64,000 nucleotides of DNA from Bacillus tianshenii (GTDB lineage Bacteria; Bacillota; Bacilli; Bacillales; Bacillaceae_N). Both the position numbers and the translations under genes were made by a program. Shown one piece after another: positions 53,949 through 63,390 of the stretch. The notes below the pieces were generated by a model. The model made no database searches, was not told the DNA's origin, and saw only the letters and a program-made list of their open reading frames with translations. Location of the stretch: contig CP129018.1 in NCBI GenBank assembly GCA_020524525.2, positions 62,001 to 126,000 on the forward strand. Direction: 5' to 3'. Numbering within the stretch: position 1 is the stretch's first letter; every line of letters starts with the position of its first letter.

Positions 53949-56129
53949 ATGGGTGGACTAATACAGAACCAAAGTGCAAATGCTTTAGGGAAAATGGATA
54001 GCAAAGATTTGACATCTTGGTTAGAGATTCTACGTACATTTCAAAACGTTGCTAATATTCCTGAATCTTCCTTCAATGATATTAAAGCTGAACTAACGCA
54101 TTTATTCTATTTGAAGCATGCATTTGATGAATCGATTATTATTGGTATGACTGACATAAAAGGACGTATCATGTACGTAAACGATCTTTTCATGAAAATT
54201 TCTGGATATAGTAAAGAAGAATTGATCGGCCAAAACCATAGTATTTTAAATTCAGGCTATCATTCAAAAGGTTTCTTCAGAGAGATGTGGAGAACGATTT
54301 CTTCCGGACAGAAATGGGAAGGCGAAATAAAAAACCGAGCAAAAGATGGGTCATTTTATTGGGTTAAAACATCAATTATCCCCGTTGTTGATGATAGTGG
54401 AAAGCCGACCTGTTATATTTCTGCACGAACTGATATTACAGAAGGAAAAATAGCACAGGAAAGCTTATATGTAGCGTTACAAGAAGAATATCGAAAAGTC
54501 GTTCAAGCACTGGAAAATATGGTATTCAAAATTAAAAAAGATGACGCTGGGAAAATGCAATTTAGTCTATTTGCTGGAAAGCTTGCGAAGCGATTGGGTT
54601 TATCAAATGAAAGCTTTTTAAATAAAACACCTGAAGAAATTTTCACCGAAGAACAAGCGAAAATTTTTAATAAACAGTTCACCAAAGCATTTGAAGGTGA
54701 ATCGCTTTTTTATAAACAAAGGTTAGGGACTGAATTTACATTATTTATCTCGCTATCTCCACTTATAGAAGACGGTGAGGTTGTGGAGCTTGTAGGGACA
54801 TGCTCCGACATCTCTGATTTAGAAAAAGCTAACGAAAAAATTAACTTTCTTGCCTATCATGATCCGGTCACAAGGCTTCCAAACAAGAAACGATTTGATG
54901 ATGATTTATCTCTAGCACTTAATGTAGCAAAGACTACAAATCAGAAGCTTGCCGTTCTATGTGTGAGAGTCAATGGTATCAATAAGGTGAATGAACTTTT
55001 CGGCCCGTCTATGAGTGAAGTATTGTTAAAAAAAGTAGTCGGTCTTCTTAATGAACATGCAAACGATGCCGGAAGGATTTACAGGATAGAAGGAAATCGC
55101 TTTTTAATTATTGTTTCGGGATATCTCAAAGAGCAGGAACTAGAACAGATTGCATATGCAATTTGCCAAGCAATTGAAAAAGTTCATCGGATACATGAAC
55201 ATGAGTTTCGGCTTACCTGTCATATTGGAGCAAGTACATTTCCAGAATATGAGGAAGTAGACGAGCTTCTAAATTCAACATTTAAAGCTCTTCATTATTG
55301 CCGTTTAAAGAAAAATAATGTTTATCAAATGTATACAAAGGAAGTTCATGATTATTTCTTAGAATCTCTTTCTTTAGAACGAGCATTAAAACAAGCCATT
55401 CAAAATGATGAATTGACTCTTTATTATCAGCCAAAGATTGATATTCAAACAAATAAGCTAGTTGGAATGGAAGTGCTTCTAAGGTGGTTTTCAAAGGAAT
55501 TAGGCTTTATCAGTCCTGCGACATTTATTCCATTAGCAGAAGAGACTGGATTGATTTTCTCCTTAGGCGATTGGGTACTCTCGCGTGCATGTGCGCAACA
55601 AAAAAAATGGATGGATAAAGGTTTTCCAAATTATAAAGTAGCGGTTAACTTATCACCATTAGAATTGCAACACTCTCAATTTACTTCTCGCCTTCAAGGG
55701 ATTCTAGAAAGAACAGGCTTGCCTCCTGAGAACTTAGAAATTGAAATCACAGAAAATAGTATTATGGAAGACACCGATGCAAGTGTGACCTTAATTCAAG
55801 AATTGAGAGAAATGGGCCTTTCGATTGCAATTGATGATTTCGGCACTGGCTATTCTTCACTAGGGTATTTAAAGAAATTCCCAGTCAATACATTGAAAAT
55901 TGACCAAAGCTTTGTAAAAGATATTTTATGCAGTACAAGTGATGCGCAATTGGTGAAAGCGATGCTTGGGATTGCTCGTGCTTTCCACTTAACCGTTGTA
56001 GCAGAAGGAGTAGAAACAGAAGAAGTAGCTAATTTCCTTAAGGAGATTGGCTGTGAGCAAGTACAAGGTTATTATTTCAGCAGGCCGCTTCCTGCAGAGG
56101 AATTTGAACAATTGTATTTAAATGAATAG
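53949..56129 (+). CDS. PAS-GGDEF-EAL protein, probable c-di-GMP phosphodiesterase
   Basis: A 726-residue soluble protein. A PAS domain (about 60-165, MTDIKGRIMYVNDLFMKISG), a second PAS-like region (about 180-290), a GGDEF domain (about 300-450) whose active motif is degenerate (RIEGNRF), and an EAL domain (about 465-715). The EAL domain keeps EVLLRW, the DDFGTGYSSL loop and ENSIMED, so it should hydrolyse c-di-GMP. ATG 53949 has GGAG 8 nt upstream; ATG 53922 has no site. PAS may sense redox or ligand. Followed by a terminator. Confidence 0.9.
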   Translation: MGGLIQNQSANALGKMDSKDLTSWLEILRTFQNVANIPESSFNDIKAELTHLFYLKHAFDESIIIGMTDIKGRIMYVNDLFMKISGYSKEELIGQNHSILNSGYHSKGFFREMWRTISSGQKWEGEIKNRAKDGSFYWVKTSIIPVVDDSGKPTCYISARTDITEGKIAQESLYVALQEEYRKVVQALENMVFKIKKDDAGKMQFSLFAGKLAKRLGLSNESFLNKTPEEIFTEEQAKIFNKQFTKAFEGESLFYKQRLGTEFTLFISLSPLIEDGEVVELVGTCSDISDLEKANEKINFLAYHDPVTRLPNKKRFDDDLSLALNVAKTTNQKLAVLCVRVNGINKVNELFGPSMSEVLLKKVVGLLNEHANDAGRIYRIEGNRFLIIVSGYLKEQELEQIAYAICQAIEKVHRIHEHEFRLTCHIGASTFPEYEEVDELLNSTFKALHYCRLKKNNVYQMYTKEVHDYFLESLSLERALKQAIQNDELTLYYQPKIDIQTNKLVGMEVLLRWFSKELGFISPATFIPLAEETGLIFSLGDWVLSRACAQQKKWMDKGFPNYKVAVNLSPLELQHSQFTSRLQGILERTGLPPENLEIEITENSIMEDTDASVTLIQELREMGLSIAIDDFGTGYSSLGYLKKFPVNTLKIDQSFVKDILCSTSDAQLVKAMLGIARAFHLTVVAEGVETEEVANFLKEIGCEQVQGYYFSRPLPAEEFEQLYLNE

Positions 56130-56137
56130 AACGTATG

Positions 56138-56160
56138 AAGAGCTGCCGTATGGCGGCTCT
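56138..56160 (+). terminator. Terminator of the EAL protein gene
   Basis: AGAGCTGCC / GGCGGCTCT, 4-nt loop, followed by T run. Confidence 0.88.
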
Positions 56161-56411
56161 TTTTTGATCGCAGGAAGGGGAAGCTGTCTAAATGGTTAGC
56201 TTTATGTTTGAAATGAACGAAAAAAATAACTGAAAAAGTTGTAATCTGCTTTAAAAAGTACCTTTTCTTGTATGTAAGAGGGAGGTGGGTGTCTGAAAAG
56301 GTGTTTATTAGGTTCAAAATACCTATAATTCGTTTGCTTGAAAGGGTACTTAATTGGTAAAAAAGATTTATAGGAAATATAAAAGGAACAATCATGTTGG
56401 AGGTAATGACA

Positions 56412-58001
56412 ATGAAGTGGTTTCAAAATTTAAAGATTTTTAACAAACTACTTGCACTTATTTTGATTAATGTTGTTTTTTTCACTGGGTTAGGATTATC
56501 AAGCTATTATTTTATGCAAGGTATGATTTCGAATTCTGATGATATGTACGAAAATAAACTTTTGCCAATTCAATGGCTGAATGAGGCACGTGCACATAAC
56601 CGTGCTGGTGAAGCGTTAATGCTAAAGCTACTGCATGAAAAAGACCCAGCAGTACAACAGCAATTGATTGACCAAATCGATCAGAGAGCTGGAAAAGTTG
56701 ATGAGTTGTTAACGAAGTATGAGCAAACAAAATTGTTAGATATTGAAAAGCAAAAACTAGCTTTGCTTAAAGATACACTAACGAACTTTCGAGCAGATAA
56801 ATCCCAAGCAATCCAGCTTGCAACAAGTGCTCAATTTGAAAAAGGTTTAAAGCTTTATAACGCCTCAGCTGAAAAGCTGTTAAACGAAAGTAATCAAATT
56901 TTAGATGAATTAGCGAATTTAAATTCAGATAATGCATCTAAGCTTCAGAAGCAAACAAGCTCAGCTGCAGTAAAAGCTGTTACGACAATGATTGCGATTG
57001 TCTTTGGAGCTATCGCCTTATCTATTGTGATTGGCATCTATATTTCTCGTTTGTTAAATCGCCCAATACTTAACTTATTAGATAATATGCAGAAAGCGGC
57101 TGATGGAGATTTAACCGTCCATTCTACGTATACTTCTAAAGACGAGTTAGGGAGCTTGACTCATTCATTTAATGAAATGATCAGTAGTTTAAAAGAGTTA
57201 ATTACACAAATCAATCACAATGCTGTAGATTTGGCTGCGAATTCAGAACAAATCTCTGCTAGTTCTGAAGAGATTGCCGCAGGTAGTCAGGAACAAGCTG
57301 CCTCAGCAAACAGTGTTTCTGAAATGATGAACGAGGTTTCCAATGCCGTTAATGAAGTCGCAAGCAATGCAACAGGCGTGACAGAGGAATCAGATAAAGC
57401 AGTTCAGGTCGCTGAGCAAGGTGAAACAGTTATAAATGTAACATTAGCGGGGATGTCAGAAATTAGTCATAAGATCAGCAGTTTATCAAAACAGTCGGAT
57501 ACAATCGGTGAAATTATTGTGATGATTGATGATATCGCTGAACAAACGAACTTGCTTGCTGTTAATGCAGCAATTGAAGCGGCCCGAGCTGGAGATGCTG
57601 GCAAAGGATTTGCGGTAGTAGCAGATGAGGTTCGCAAGCTGGCTGAAAGAAGCAGTGTAGCAACAAAAGAAATATCTGAGCTGATTCGTGATATTCAAGT
57701 GAATGTGAAAGAAACGGTTGAGGCTGTTGCAGTAGGTAATGAGAATACAAATAGTGCTGGTGAGCAATTTCAAGAGATTAAAGTGCTCATTAAGAATGCA
57801 GCAGTCGGAATTAATGAAATTGCTGCGGCAAGTGAACAGTTGGCAAGTCAATCAACTGAAGTGCTTACGGCTGTTGAGAATATTGCTTCGGTAACAGAAG
57901 AAACATCTTCTGGTATTCAGCAAACGGCTGATTCGGCAACAAACCTATCCCGTATGGCTGAAGAATTAAATCAACTTGCTGCGAAATTCACACTTAATTA
58001 A
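56412..58001 (+). CDS. Methyl-accepting chemotaxis protein
   Basis: A 529-residue transducer. TM1 near residues 12-34, an extracellular four-helix-bundle sensor of about 150 residues, TM2 near 187-210, HAMP, and a long signalling coiled coil with the hairpin tip [46 protein letters not shown] 56412 has GGAGG 8 nt upstream; ATGs at 56394 and 56406 are worse. It is followed by a terminator and then cheW-cheA, so it likely feeds that kinase. No flagellar genes are in the window. Confidence 0.94.
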   Translation: MKWFQNLKIFNKLLALILINVVFFTGLGLSSYYFMQGMISNSDDMYENKLLPIQWLNEARAHNRAGEALMLKLLHEKDPAVQQQLIDQIDQRAGKVDELLTKYEQTKLLDIEKQKLALLKDTLTNFRADKSQAIQLATSAQFEKGLKLYNASAEKLLNESNQILDELANLNSDNASKLQKQTSSAAVKAVTTMIAIVFGAIALSIVIGIYISRLLNRPILNLLDNMQKAADGDLTVHSTYTSKDELGSLTHSFNEMISSLKELITQINHNAVDLAANSEQISASSEEIAAGSQEQAASANSVSEMMNEVSNAVNEVASNATGVTEESDKAVQVAEQGETVINVTLAGMSEISHKISSLSKQSDTIGEIIVMIDDIAEQTNLLAVNAAIEAARAGDAGKGFAVVADEVRKLAERSSVATKEISELIRDIQVNVKETVEAVAVGNENTNSAGEQFQEIKVLIKNAAVGINEIAAASEQLASQSTEVLTAVENIASVTEETSSGIQQTADSATNLSRMAEELNQLAAKFTLN

Positions 58002-58014
58002 ACAGTGTTTTTCA

Positions 58015-58052
58015 AAAGGATAACAGTCTATTATTTGTCGGTTATCCTTTTT
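58015..58052 (+). terminator. Terminator or attenuator between the MCP gene and cheW
   Basis: AAAAGGATAAC / GTTATCCTTTT, 11-bp stem with 16-nt loop, followed by TT. It would make cheW and downstream genes partly independent of the MCP transcript. Confidence 0.7.
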
Positions 58053-58073
58053 TAAAGAACGGGGGCTTTACCA

Positions 58074-58511
58074 ATGGACTTGACCCAAAATAAATTTGTT
58101 TTATTCCATTTAGGAGACTTAACGTTAGCGCTCAATGTTAGTGAGATTCGAGAGATCATTAATATACAGCCAATTGATGAAGTGCCGAATGTCAATTCGA
58201 TGATAGCTGGTGTTATTAATTTACGAGGAAGAATTATTCCTGTTGTGAAATTAAGGGACCGCTTTGGGCTTGAACAGAAAGCGTTTGATAAGTATACACG
58301 GATAATTATTGTTCGGGAAAATGATGAAACGATCGGAATAGTGATTGATCAACTGTTAAAAGTCATTCAAATTCATGACAAGCATTTTGAGAAGTCACCA
58401 AACATGGTCGTTTCATTTGACCAAAATTGTCTAGAAGGATTTGTGCGAGTAGAAAGTCAGTTAATCGGTATATTGAAGCTTAACACTGTGCTCTACCCAG
58501 AAGGTGTGTGA
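58074..58511 (+). CDS. CheW-like coupling protein
   Basis: A 145-residue stand-alone CheW domain (VLFHLGDLTLALNVSEIREI, GVINLRGRIIPVVKLRDRFG) that links MCP tips to CheA. GGGGG precedes the ATG. It lies 18 bp before cheA in one unit. It is a second coupling domain in addition to the one fused to the CheA here. Confidence 0.9.
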   Translation: MDLTQNKFVLFHLGDLTLALNVSEIREIINIQPIDEVPNVNSMIAGVINLRGRIIPVVKLRDRFGLEQKAFDKYTRIIIVRENDETIGIVIDQLLKVIQIHDKHFEKSPNMVVSFDQNCLEGFVRVESQLIGILKLNTVLYPEGV

Positions 58512-58529
58512 TAAGGAGGTTTTTTTAAA

Positions 58530-61085
58530 ATGGCAAGTTATGATGTAAGTGCCTTTTTAGGCGTGTTCTTAGATGAGGCAACAGAACAATTGCAAATATT
58601 AGATGAAAAAATACTTGAACTTGAACAAGACAGCTCGAATCCAGAAACAATTGAGGTGATATTTCGGGCTGCCCACACACTGAAGGGCTCGTCAGGCGCA
58701 ATGGAGTTTCGAAAGATGAATCGTTTAACACATGTAGTAGAGAATGTATTTGATCTAATTCGTTCCAATCACATGACTGTTGATACAAACGTAATTAACT
58801 TGATTTTTGAAGCGATTGATCAGTTGAAAATTATTGTGAATGTGATTACAGAAAGCCATCATGATGATGTTGATTGTGAGGAAATCATCCAAAAGCTCGA
58901 TTCGTTAGTTGCTTCCTACAGCGGGGGGGACAGAGGAAACAGCTCACAGCCTGTTCACAAACATAATGCCGATGAATTTGTATTGGTATATGAAGAGTAT
59001 CAAAAGAATGTCATTCTACAGTCATTGCATGGGGACACGAAAGTATTTGCAGTTTTCGTTGAGCTTGTAGATGACTCACAGATGAAGTCAATTCGAGCGT
59101 TGTTAATTTATAACAACTTAGAGGAGGTTGGAGATGTTATTGCATCTACTCCTTCAACGGAACAACTTGAAAATGATGATAAGCTTGCTAGTCGTTTTGT
59201 TTATACAGTAGCGACTAGCTATTCAGAGCAAGATATTTTTCAAGTGATTAACAGTTTGGCAGAAATCAAGACAATCAGTATTACTGAAATTACGACAGAC
59301 AATCTGCCTCACTATACAAATGGTGAAGGGGTGCAAACTGCTAAAGCTCCTCGGAAAGCAGTTGATGTTGTTAAGAATACAAGTATACCACGTGTAAACT
59401 CGCAAACTATTCGTGTTGATGTTGGCAAGCTCGAACAGCTTATGAACCTTGTCGGTGAGTTAATTATTGACCGTTCCCGTTTGAACGAGGCACATCTTCA
59501 TTTAGCTAATCAATTTAAGTCTAATCATTATGTTGAAATGCTAGGAAGTGTCAATGATCATCTTCATCGTGTCGTCAGTGAACTACAAGACGGAATGATG
59601 AAGGTTAGAATGCTTCCGATTGAGCAATTGTTTAGTCGATTCCCACGCATGGTTCGTGATCTTTCACAAAAAGCAGGAAAAGAAATCAATCTCGTCATGG
59701 AAGGAAAAGAAACTGAGCTTGACCGTACCGTTATTGAAGAAATTGGCGATCCAATCATTCATTTGCTTCGTAATGCTTTAGATCATGGAATTGAAAGTGC
59801 TGAAGATAGAAAGTCTGCGAATAAGCCTGAAACAGGAACAATTACACTCCGAGCTTCTCAAAAAGACGGGCATATTCAAATCGAACTGATAGATGATGGG
59901 GCAGGAATCAATGCTGAAAAATTAGCTCTTAAAGCAATTGAAAAAGGCATTTTAACGAAAGAGGAAGCCGATTCACTATCAGAAAAAGAAAAATGCCAAT
60001 TAATTTTTCATTCTGGCTTTTCTACAGCGAAAGCAGTGACAGATATTTCGGGTCGGGGAGTTGGCATGGATATTGTCCGCAATTCTGTTGAAAAGTTAAA
60101 CGGTGTGATTGATTTACAAACTAGGCTTGGTGAAGGAACAGTCTTTACAATTAAGCTCCCTTTAACATTAGCAATCCTTCCAGCACTGCTTGTTCAAATT
60201 GGAGCAAAACCGTTTGCTTTACCATTAGTAAATGTTGTAGAAATCATTCGTATGGAGAGTGACACGGTAAGAACAATTAATGGTCAAATGATCGGCTTAA
60301 TTCGAGGAGAAATGATACCGTTGCTGAAGTTACATGCCAAATTAAATGTAAAAGAAGATGTCAGCAAGAAAAAGGTTCAAGTCGTAGTTGTAGGCTTAGC
60401 AGAAAAACGTGTTGGTATTATGATTGACCAAGTAATAGGCAATCAAGAGATTGTTATGAAGTCACTTGGAGGCTATCTAGGAAAGCCAGAATATATAACA
60501 GGTGCTACGATTCTCGGCAACGGCCGTGTTGCAATGATTCTTGATATAGCAACCATTGTTCAAGAAGAAGGTACAGACATAGCACAGTTGGATGCTCACG
60601 CTGCCCAATTTGAAAAACAAAAGGCTGAAGCGAAAAAATGGCTAACTTTCCAAGTAGGTAATGAAACGTTCGGATTAGAAGCACAGGAAATTCATGAAGT
60701 ATTAAACATCACCACTATTTCTCCTGTATTAAATGCACCAGATACAGTCGAAGGACTAATTCATTTGAGAGATAGGATGCTGCCAGTCATTAATTTACAA
60801 AAACGATTGAATATGAGTGTTGAAAACAATAAACAAAAACGGTCAAAGGTTATTATCTTTGAGACAGGTGAAACGTTGTTTGGAATGCTTGTAGGTCAAA
60901 TTAAGTCAGTATTAGCGATTAATGAAGAGGAAATGGAAGAAGTTCCGAAAAATATCAATCCATCGTATAAACGATTTATGAAAGGTATTTATCGTGACGG
61001 GACCTCTTTTATCACTTTGTTAGACGCTCAAAGTATTTTAAAAGAAGAGGAAGCTCCACTTCTTGATAACTTGGTAGATGTGTAA
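58530..61085 (+). CDS. CheA-type histidine kinase with extra C-terminal CheW domain
   Basis: An 851-residue CheA, longer than the usual 650-700. Hpt domain at residues 1-110 with the phospho-histidine His49 in RAAHTLKGSSGAMEF. Then a linker of about 150 residues, the dimerisation helices (DVGKLEQLMNLVGELIIDRS), the ATPase domain (LRNALDHGIES, DDGAGI, GRGVGMDIVRN), a first CheW-like domain (to about 690) and a second CheW-like domain (about 705-840, WLTFQVGNETFGLEAQEIHE). GGAGG precedes the ATG. It would phosphorylate the CheY at 63.0 kb and possibly the other receiver. Confidence 0.93.
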   Translation: MASYDVSAFLGVFLDEATEQLQILDEKILELEQDSSNPETIEVIFRAAHTLKGSSGAMEFRKMNRLTHVVENVFDLIRSNHMTVDTNVINLIFEAIDQLKIIVNVITESHHDDVDCEEIIQKLDSLVASYSGGDRGNSSQPVHKHNADEFVLVYEEYQKNVILQSLHGDTKVFAVFVELVDDSQMKSIRALLIYNNLEEVGDVIASTPSTEQLENDDKLASRFVYTVATSYSEQDIFQVINSLAEIKTISITEITTDNLPHYTNGEGVQTAKAPRKAVDVVKNTSIPRVNSQTIRVDVGKLEQLMNLVGELIIDRSRLNEAHLHLANQFKSNHYVEMLGSVNDHLHRVVSELQDGMMKVRMLPIEQLFSRFPRMVRDLSQKAGKEINLVMEGKETELDRTVIEEIGDPIIHLLRNALDHGIESAEDRKSANKPETGTITLRASQKDGHIQIELIDDGAGINAEKLALKAIEKGILTKEEADSLSEKEKCQLIFHSGFSTAKAVTDISGRGVGMDIVRNSVEKLNGVIDLQTRLGEGTVFTIKLPLTLAILPALLVQIGAKPFALPLVNVVEIIRMESDTVRTINGQMIGLIRGEMIPLLKLHAKLNVKEDVSKKKVQVVVVGLAEKRVGIMIDQVIGNQEIVMKSLGGYLGKPEYITGATILGNGRVAMILDIATIVQEEGTDIAQLDAHAAQFEKQKAEAKKWLTFQVGNETFGLEAQEIHEVLNITTISPVLNAPDTVEGLIHLRDRMLPVINLQKRLNMSVENNKQKRSKVIIFETGETLFGMLVGQIKSVLAINEEEMEEVPKNINPSYKRFMKGIYRDGTSFITLLDAQSILKEEEAPLLDNLVDV

Positions 61086-61101
61086 AACTGGGGGTGCTGT
61101 T

Positions 61102-61521
61102 TTGTGTAATTTATATGAACGAGAACTAGTTGTGAAGAATGAGGATGATATTTATAAGGCCATTGTAATGACCCAAGACCTCTTGCGACACACATCATTC
61201 AATGAAGAGGACCAAACTCTAATTCAGCTTGCTGCAGAAGAAGCATCAACAAATGCTTTTAAATATTGTTCCCAAGATAAAATTATTGTTAAGTGGAAAA
61301 TCTCCTTAGAATATTTAATTGTTGAAGTTTGGCAAAAAGGTCAAATATTTTCTATTAGCGCCTCACAAAACGTGAATACTACGTCTTCTGGAAGGGGCCT
61401 TCCGTTAATTATTGGGATAATGGATGAAGTTCATTTAGCTCAGAGAGAGGGTTGGGTGGGGCTTGTATTGACAAAGAATATGGATGCTACGAAGAAAGAG
61501 GTTGTTGAGTATGTCAATTAA
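61102..61521 (+). CDS. RsbW/SpoIIAB-like serine kinase (anti-sigma-factor type ATPase)
   Basis: A 139-residue GHKL ATPase with the N-box QLAAEEASTNAFKY, and SGRGLPLIIGIMDEV as the G-box. Such proteins phosphorylate STAS partners on serine and bind a sigma factor or other target. TTG 61102 is favoured (GGGGGTG 5 nt upstream); ATG 61078 overlaps cheA without a site. It overlaps the STAS gene by 11 bp. No sigma factor gene is in the cluster, so its other partner is unknown. Confidence 0.8.
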   Translation: MCNLYERELVVKNEDDIYKAIVMTQDLLRHTSFNEEDQTLIQLAAEEASTNAFKYCSQDKIIVKWKISLEYLIVEVWQKGQIFSISASQNVNTTSSGRGLPLIIGIMDEVHLAQREGWVGLVLTKNMDATKKEVVEYVN

Positions 61522-61849
61522 GATTGAGACGTTTGCTCCAGAAATTAATATCACAATTAAAGAAGTGACGGAGTTCAAGAAAGATATGGAGGAATTTGTA
61601 AGTAGACGATCGGATTATTATATCCTTCACTTAAAAGATGTCACCTATATGAACAGCGCTGCCTTAGGGATTATTGCAAACTCTGTATTGCAAGTTAAAA
61701 ATAATCATGGGAAATTAGTTATTTCTGGATTGCAGCCGCCGATTAAGAAAATCTTTAATTTAGTTCATTTTGAAAGCTTTATTGATTTGTTTGATGAATA
61801 TGAAGAAGCATTAGCCTACCTTAACGGAGTTTCTGAGACGAGCAAATGA
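61511..61849 (+). CDS. STAS-domain anti-anti-sigma-type protein
   Basis: A 112-residue STAS domain with the phospho-acceptor loop DVTYMNSAALGIIANS, where the serine matches the RsbV/SpoIIAA site. Start ATG 61511, inside the end of the kinase gene. In partner switching the kinase phosphorylates it and the phosphatase encoded next (4-bp overlap) restores it. All three genes overlap. Confidence 0.88.
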   Translation: MSIKIETFAPEINITIKEVTEFKKDMEEFVSRRSDYYILHLKDVTYMNSAALGIIANSVLQVKNNHGKLVISGLQPPIKKIFNLVHFESFIDLFDEYEEALAYLNGVSETSK

Positions 61850-62958
61850 ATACGTTTAACAAGTCTTCTTCGCTGATTGAACATGCCATTGATTCTACAA
61901 ATGTAGGAATGATAATATTTGATGAAAATTTTGTGATTCATTATGTCAATAAAGCTTTTTGTAATATTACAGGCTATAACAAAGATGAAGTGATCAATCA
62001 ATCTATCAATTTCTTTAAATCTGAGCAACATCCAGAAATTTTCTATGAAAAGCTATGGTCAAGTGTCCAAAGAATTGGCAAATGGGAAGGCGAAATGTGG
62101 AATTCAAAGAAAAACGGTGAAATGTATGCAGAATGGTTGAATATTTCCAAGATTGAGAGCTTTAGCGAGGGAAATGTACCTCATTATATTGCAACGGTCA
62201 TTGACTTAACTGAGCAAAAGTTAAATGAACAGCTATTATTTGAAGATTTTCAACTATCACAACAACTTCATCAGATAATTACTCCGCAGCCGATATCGAA
62301 TGAACGTATTGAGATGAGCGGGGTATATGTACCAGCGACGCTGTTTGGTGGCGATATGTATGCGTGGTTTCAGATTGATGAACATCGCTATAGCGCCATC
62401 ATCATAGACGTAATGGGAAAAGGAGTAGCAGCCTCATTTATTTGCATGTCGATTCGTTCTGTCCTGGAAGAATTAGTGAAAAGGCTAGTAGACCCTGAAA
62501 AAGTGCTAGCGGAGTTAAATGCACATATGTGGAAGCTTTTTCGTCAGAAAGAAGATGGAATGCCGTACTTTTTCACCTCGATCTACTTTGTAATTGACAC
62601 GAAAAAGAGACAGATTGAATATGTGAATGCTGGACATCCTCCTGGGTTATTTTATCAAGACAAGGAAACAGTCATTCATCTAAATAAAGGGGGCGTAGCA
62701 GTCGGTATGCTTCCAGAAGTGCAATATAAGAAAAGTGTCCTCCCCTATCAAAAAACATCGAATCTACTTTTGTTTACAGATGGATTCATAGAGTCTGCAA
62801 ATATGGAAATGGAAGATCACATCCTATCGTTAGAAACAATTATGAAGGAGCAACAAGACACCGCAGCAGGACAACTGAGTGAACTGGTTTTAACAAATCA
62901 TTTAAATCAATATCGAGTAGAAGATGATTTGTGCTTAATTTCCATTTCAATTCATTGA
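61846..62958 (+). CDS. PAS-PP2C (RsbU/SpoIIE-type) serine phosphatase
   Basis: A 370-residue protein. PAS domain at about 10-130 (MIIFDENFVIHYVNKAFCNIT), then a short coiled coil and a PPM/PP2C domain at about 150-370. The metal-binding aspartates are in FGGDMYAWF, IIIDVMGKG and LLFTDGFIES. The PAS domain resembles that of the EAL protein. It should dephosphorylate the STAS protein, with PAS as the input. ATGA overlap shows coupling. Confidence 0.9.
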   Translation: MNTFNKSSSLIEHAIDSTNVGMIIFDENFVIHYVNKAFCNITGYNKDEVINQSINFFKSEQHPEIFYEKLWSSVQRIGKWEGEMWNSKKNGEMYAEWLNISKIESFSEGNVPHYIATVIDLTEQKLNEQLLFEDFQLSQQLHQIITPQPISNERIEMSGVYVPATLFGGDMYAWFQIDEHRYSAIIIDVMGKGVAASFICMSIRSVLEELVKRLVDPEKVLAELNAHMWKLFRQKEDGMPYFFTSIYFVIDTKKRQIEYVNAGHPPGLFYQDKETVIHLNKGGVAVGMLPEVQYKKSVLPYQKTSNLLLFTDGFIESANMEMEDHILSLETIMKEQQDTAAGQLSELVLTNHLNQYRVEDDLCLISISIH

Positions 62959-62988
62959 TAAAAATATAAAAATAGGAGTCTTGTAGAT

Positions 62989-63375
62989 ATGAGAAAGATT
63001 TTGGTTGTAGATGATTCAATGGTTATGCGAAATATGATTCGAAAAGTGATTGAGAACAATCAGCTTGCAGAGGTGATGGAAGCGAAAGATGCAGATGACG
63101 CGTTAATGAAGTATCAAACCTTTCAGCCTGATGTCGTAACAATGGATATCACGATGCCTGGAAAAAGCGGAATTGAAGCTGTAAAACAAATTAAATCTGT
63201 TGATAAAAACGCAAACATTATCATGATTACAGCAATGGGGCAAAAGGCAATGGTAGTTGAGGCATTAAATGAAGGTGCACGTGACTTTATTGTAAAGCCT
63301 TTCGAGGAAGAGAAATTAGTAAGTGCGATAAATAAAATATTTAAAATAATCAATGTGTTAGAAAATCGCTATTAG
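62989..63375 (+). CDS. CheY-like response regulator
   Basis: A 128-residue single receiver domain: DD at 8-9, phospho-acceptor Asp53 (DVVTMDITMPGKSG), TAMGQKAMV and the lysine of FIVKPFEEE. Very like CheY of Bacilli. AGGAG precedes the ATG. The likely phosphate donor is the CheA at 58.5 kb. With no output domain it must act by binding a partner. Confidence 0.92.
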   Translation: MRKILVVDDSMVMRNMIRKVIENNQLAEVMEAKDADDALMKYQTFQPDVVTMDITMPGKSGIEAVKQIKSVDKNANIIMITAMGQKAMVVEALNEGARDFIVKPFEEEKLVSAINKIFKIINVLENRY

Positions 63376-63390
63376 AAAAAGGTGATGAAG

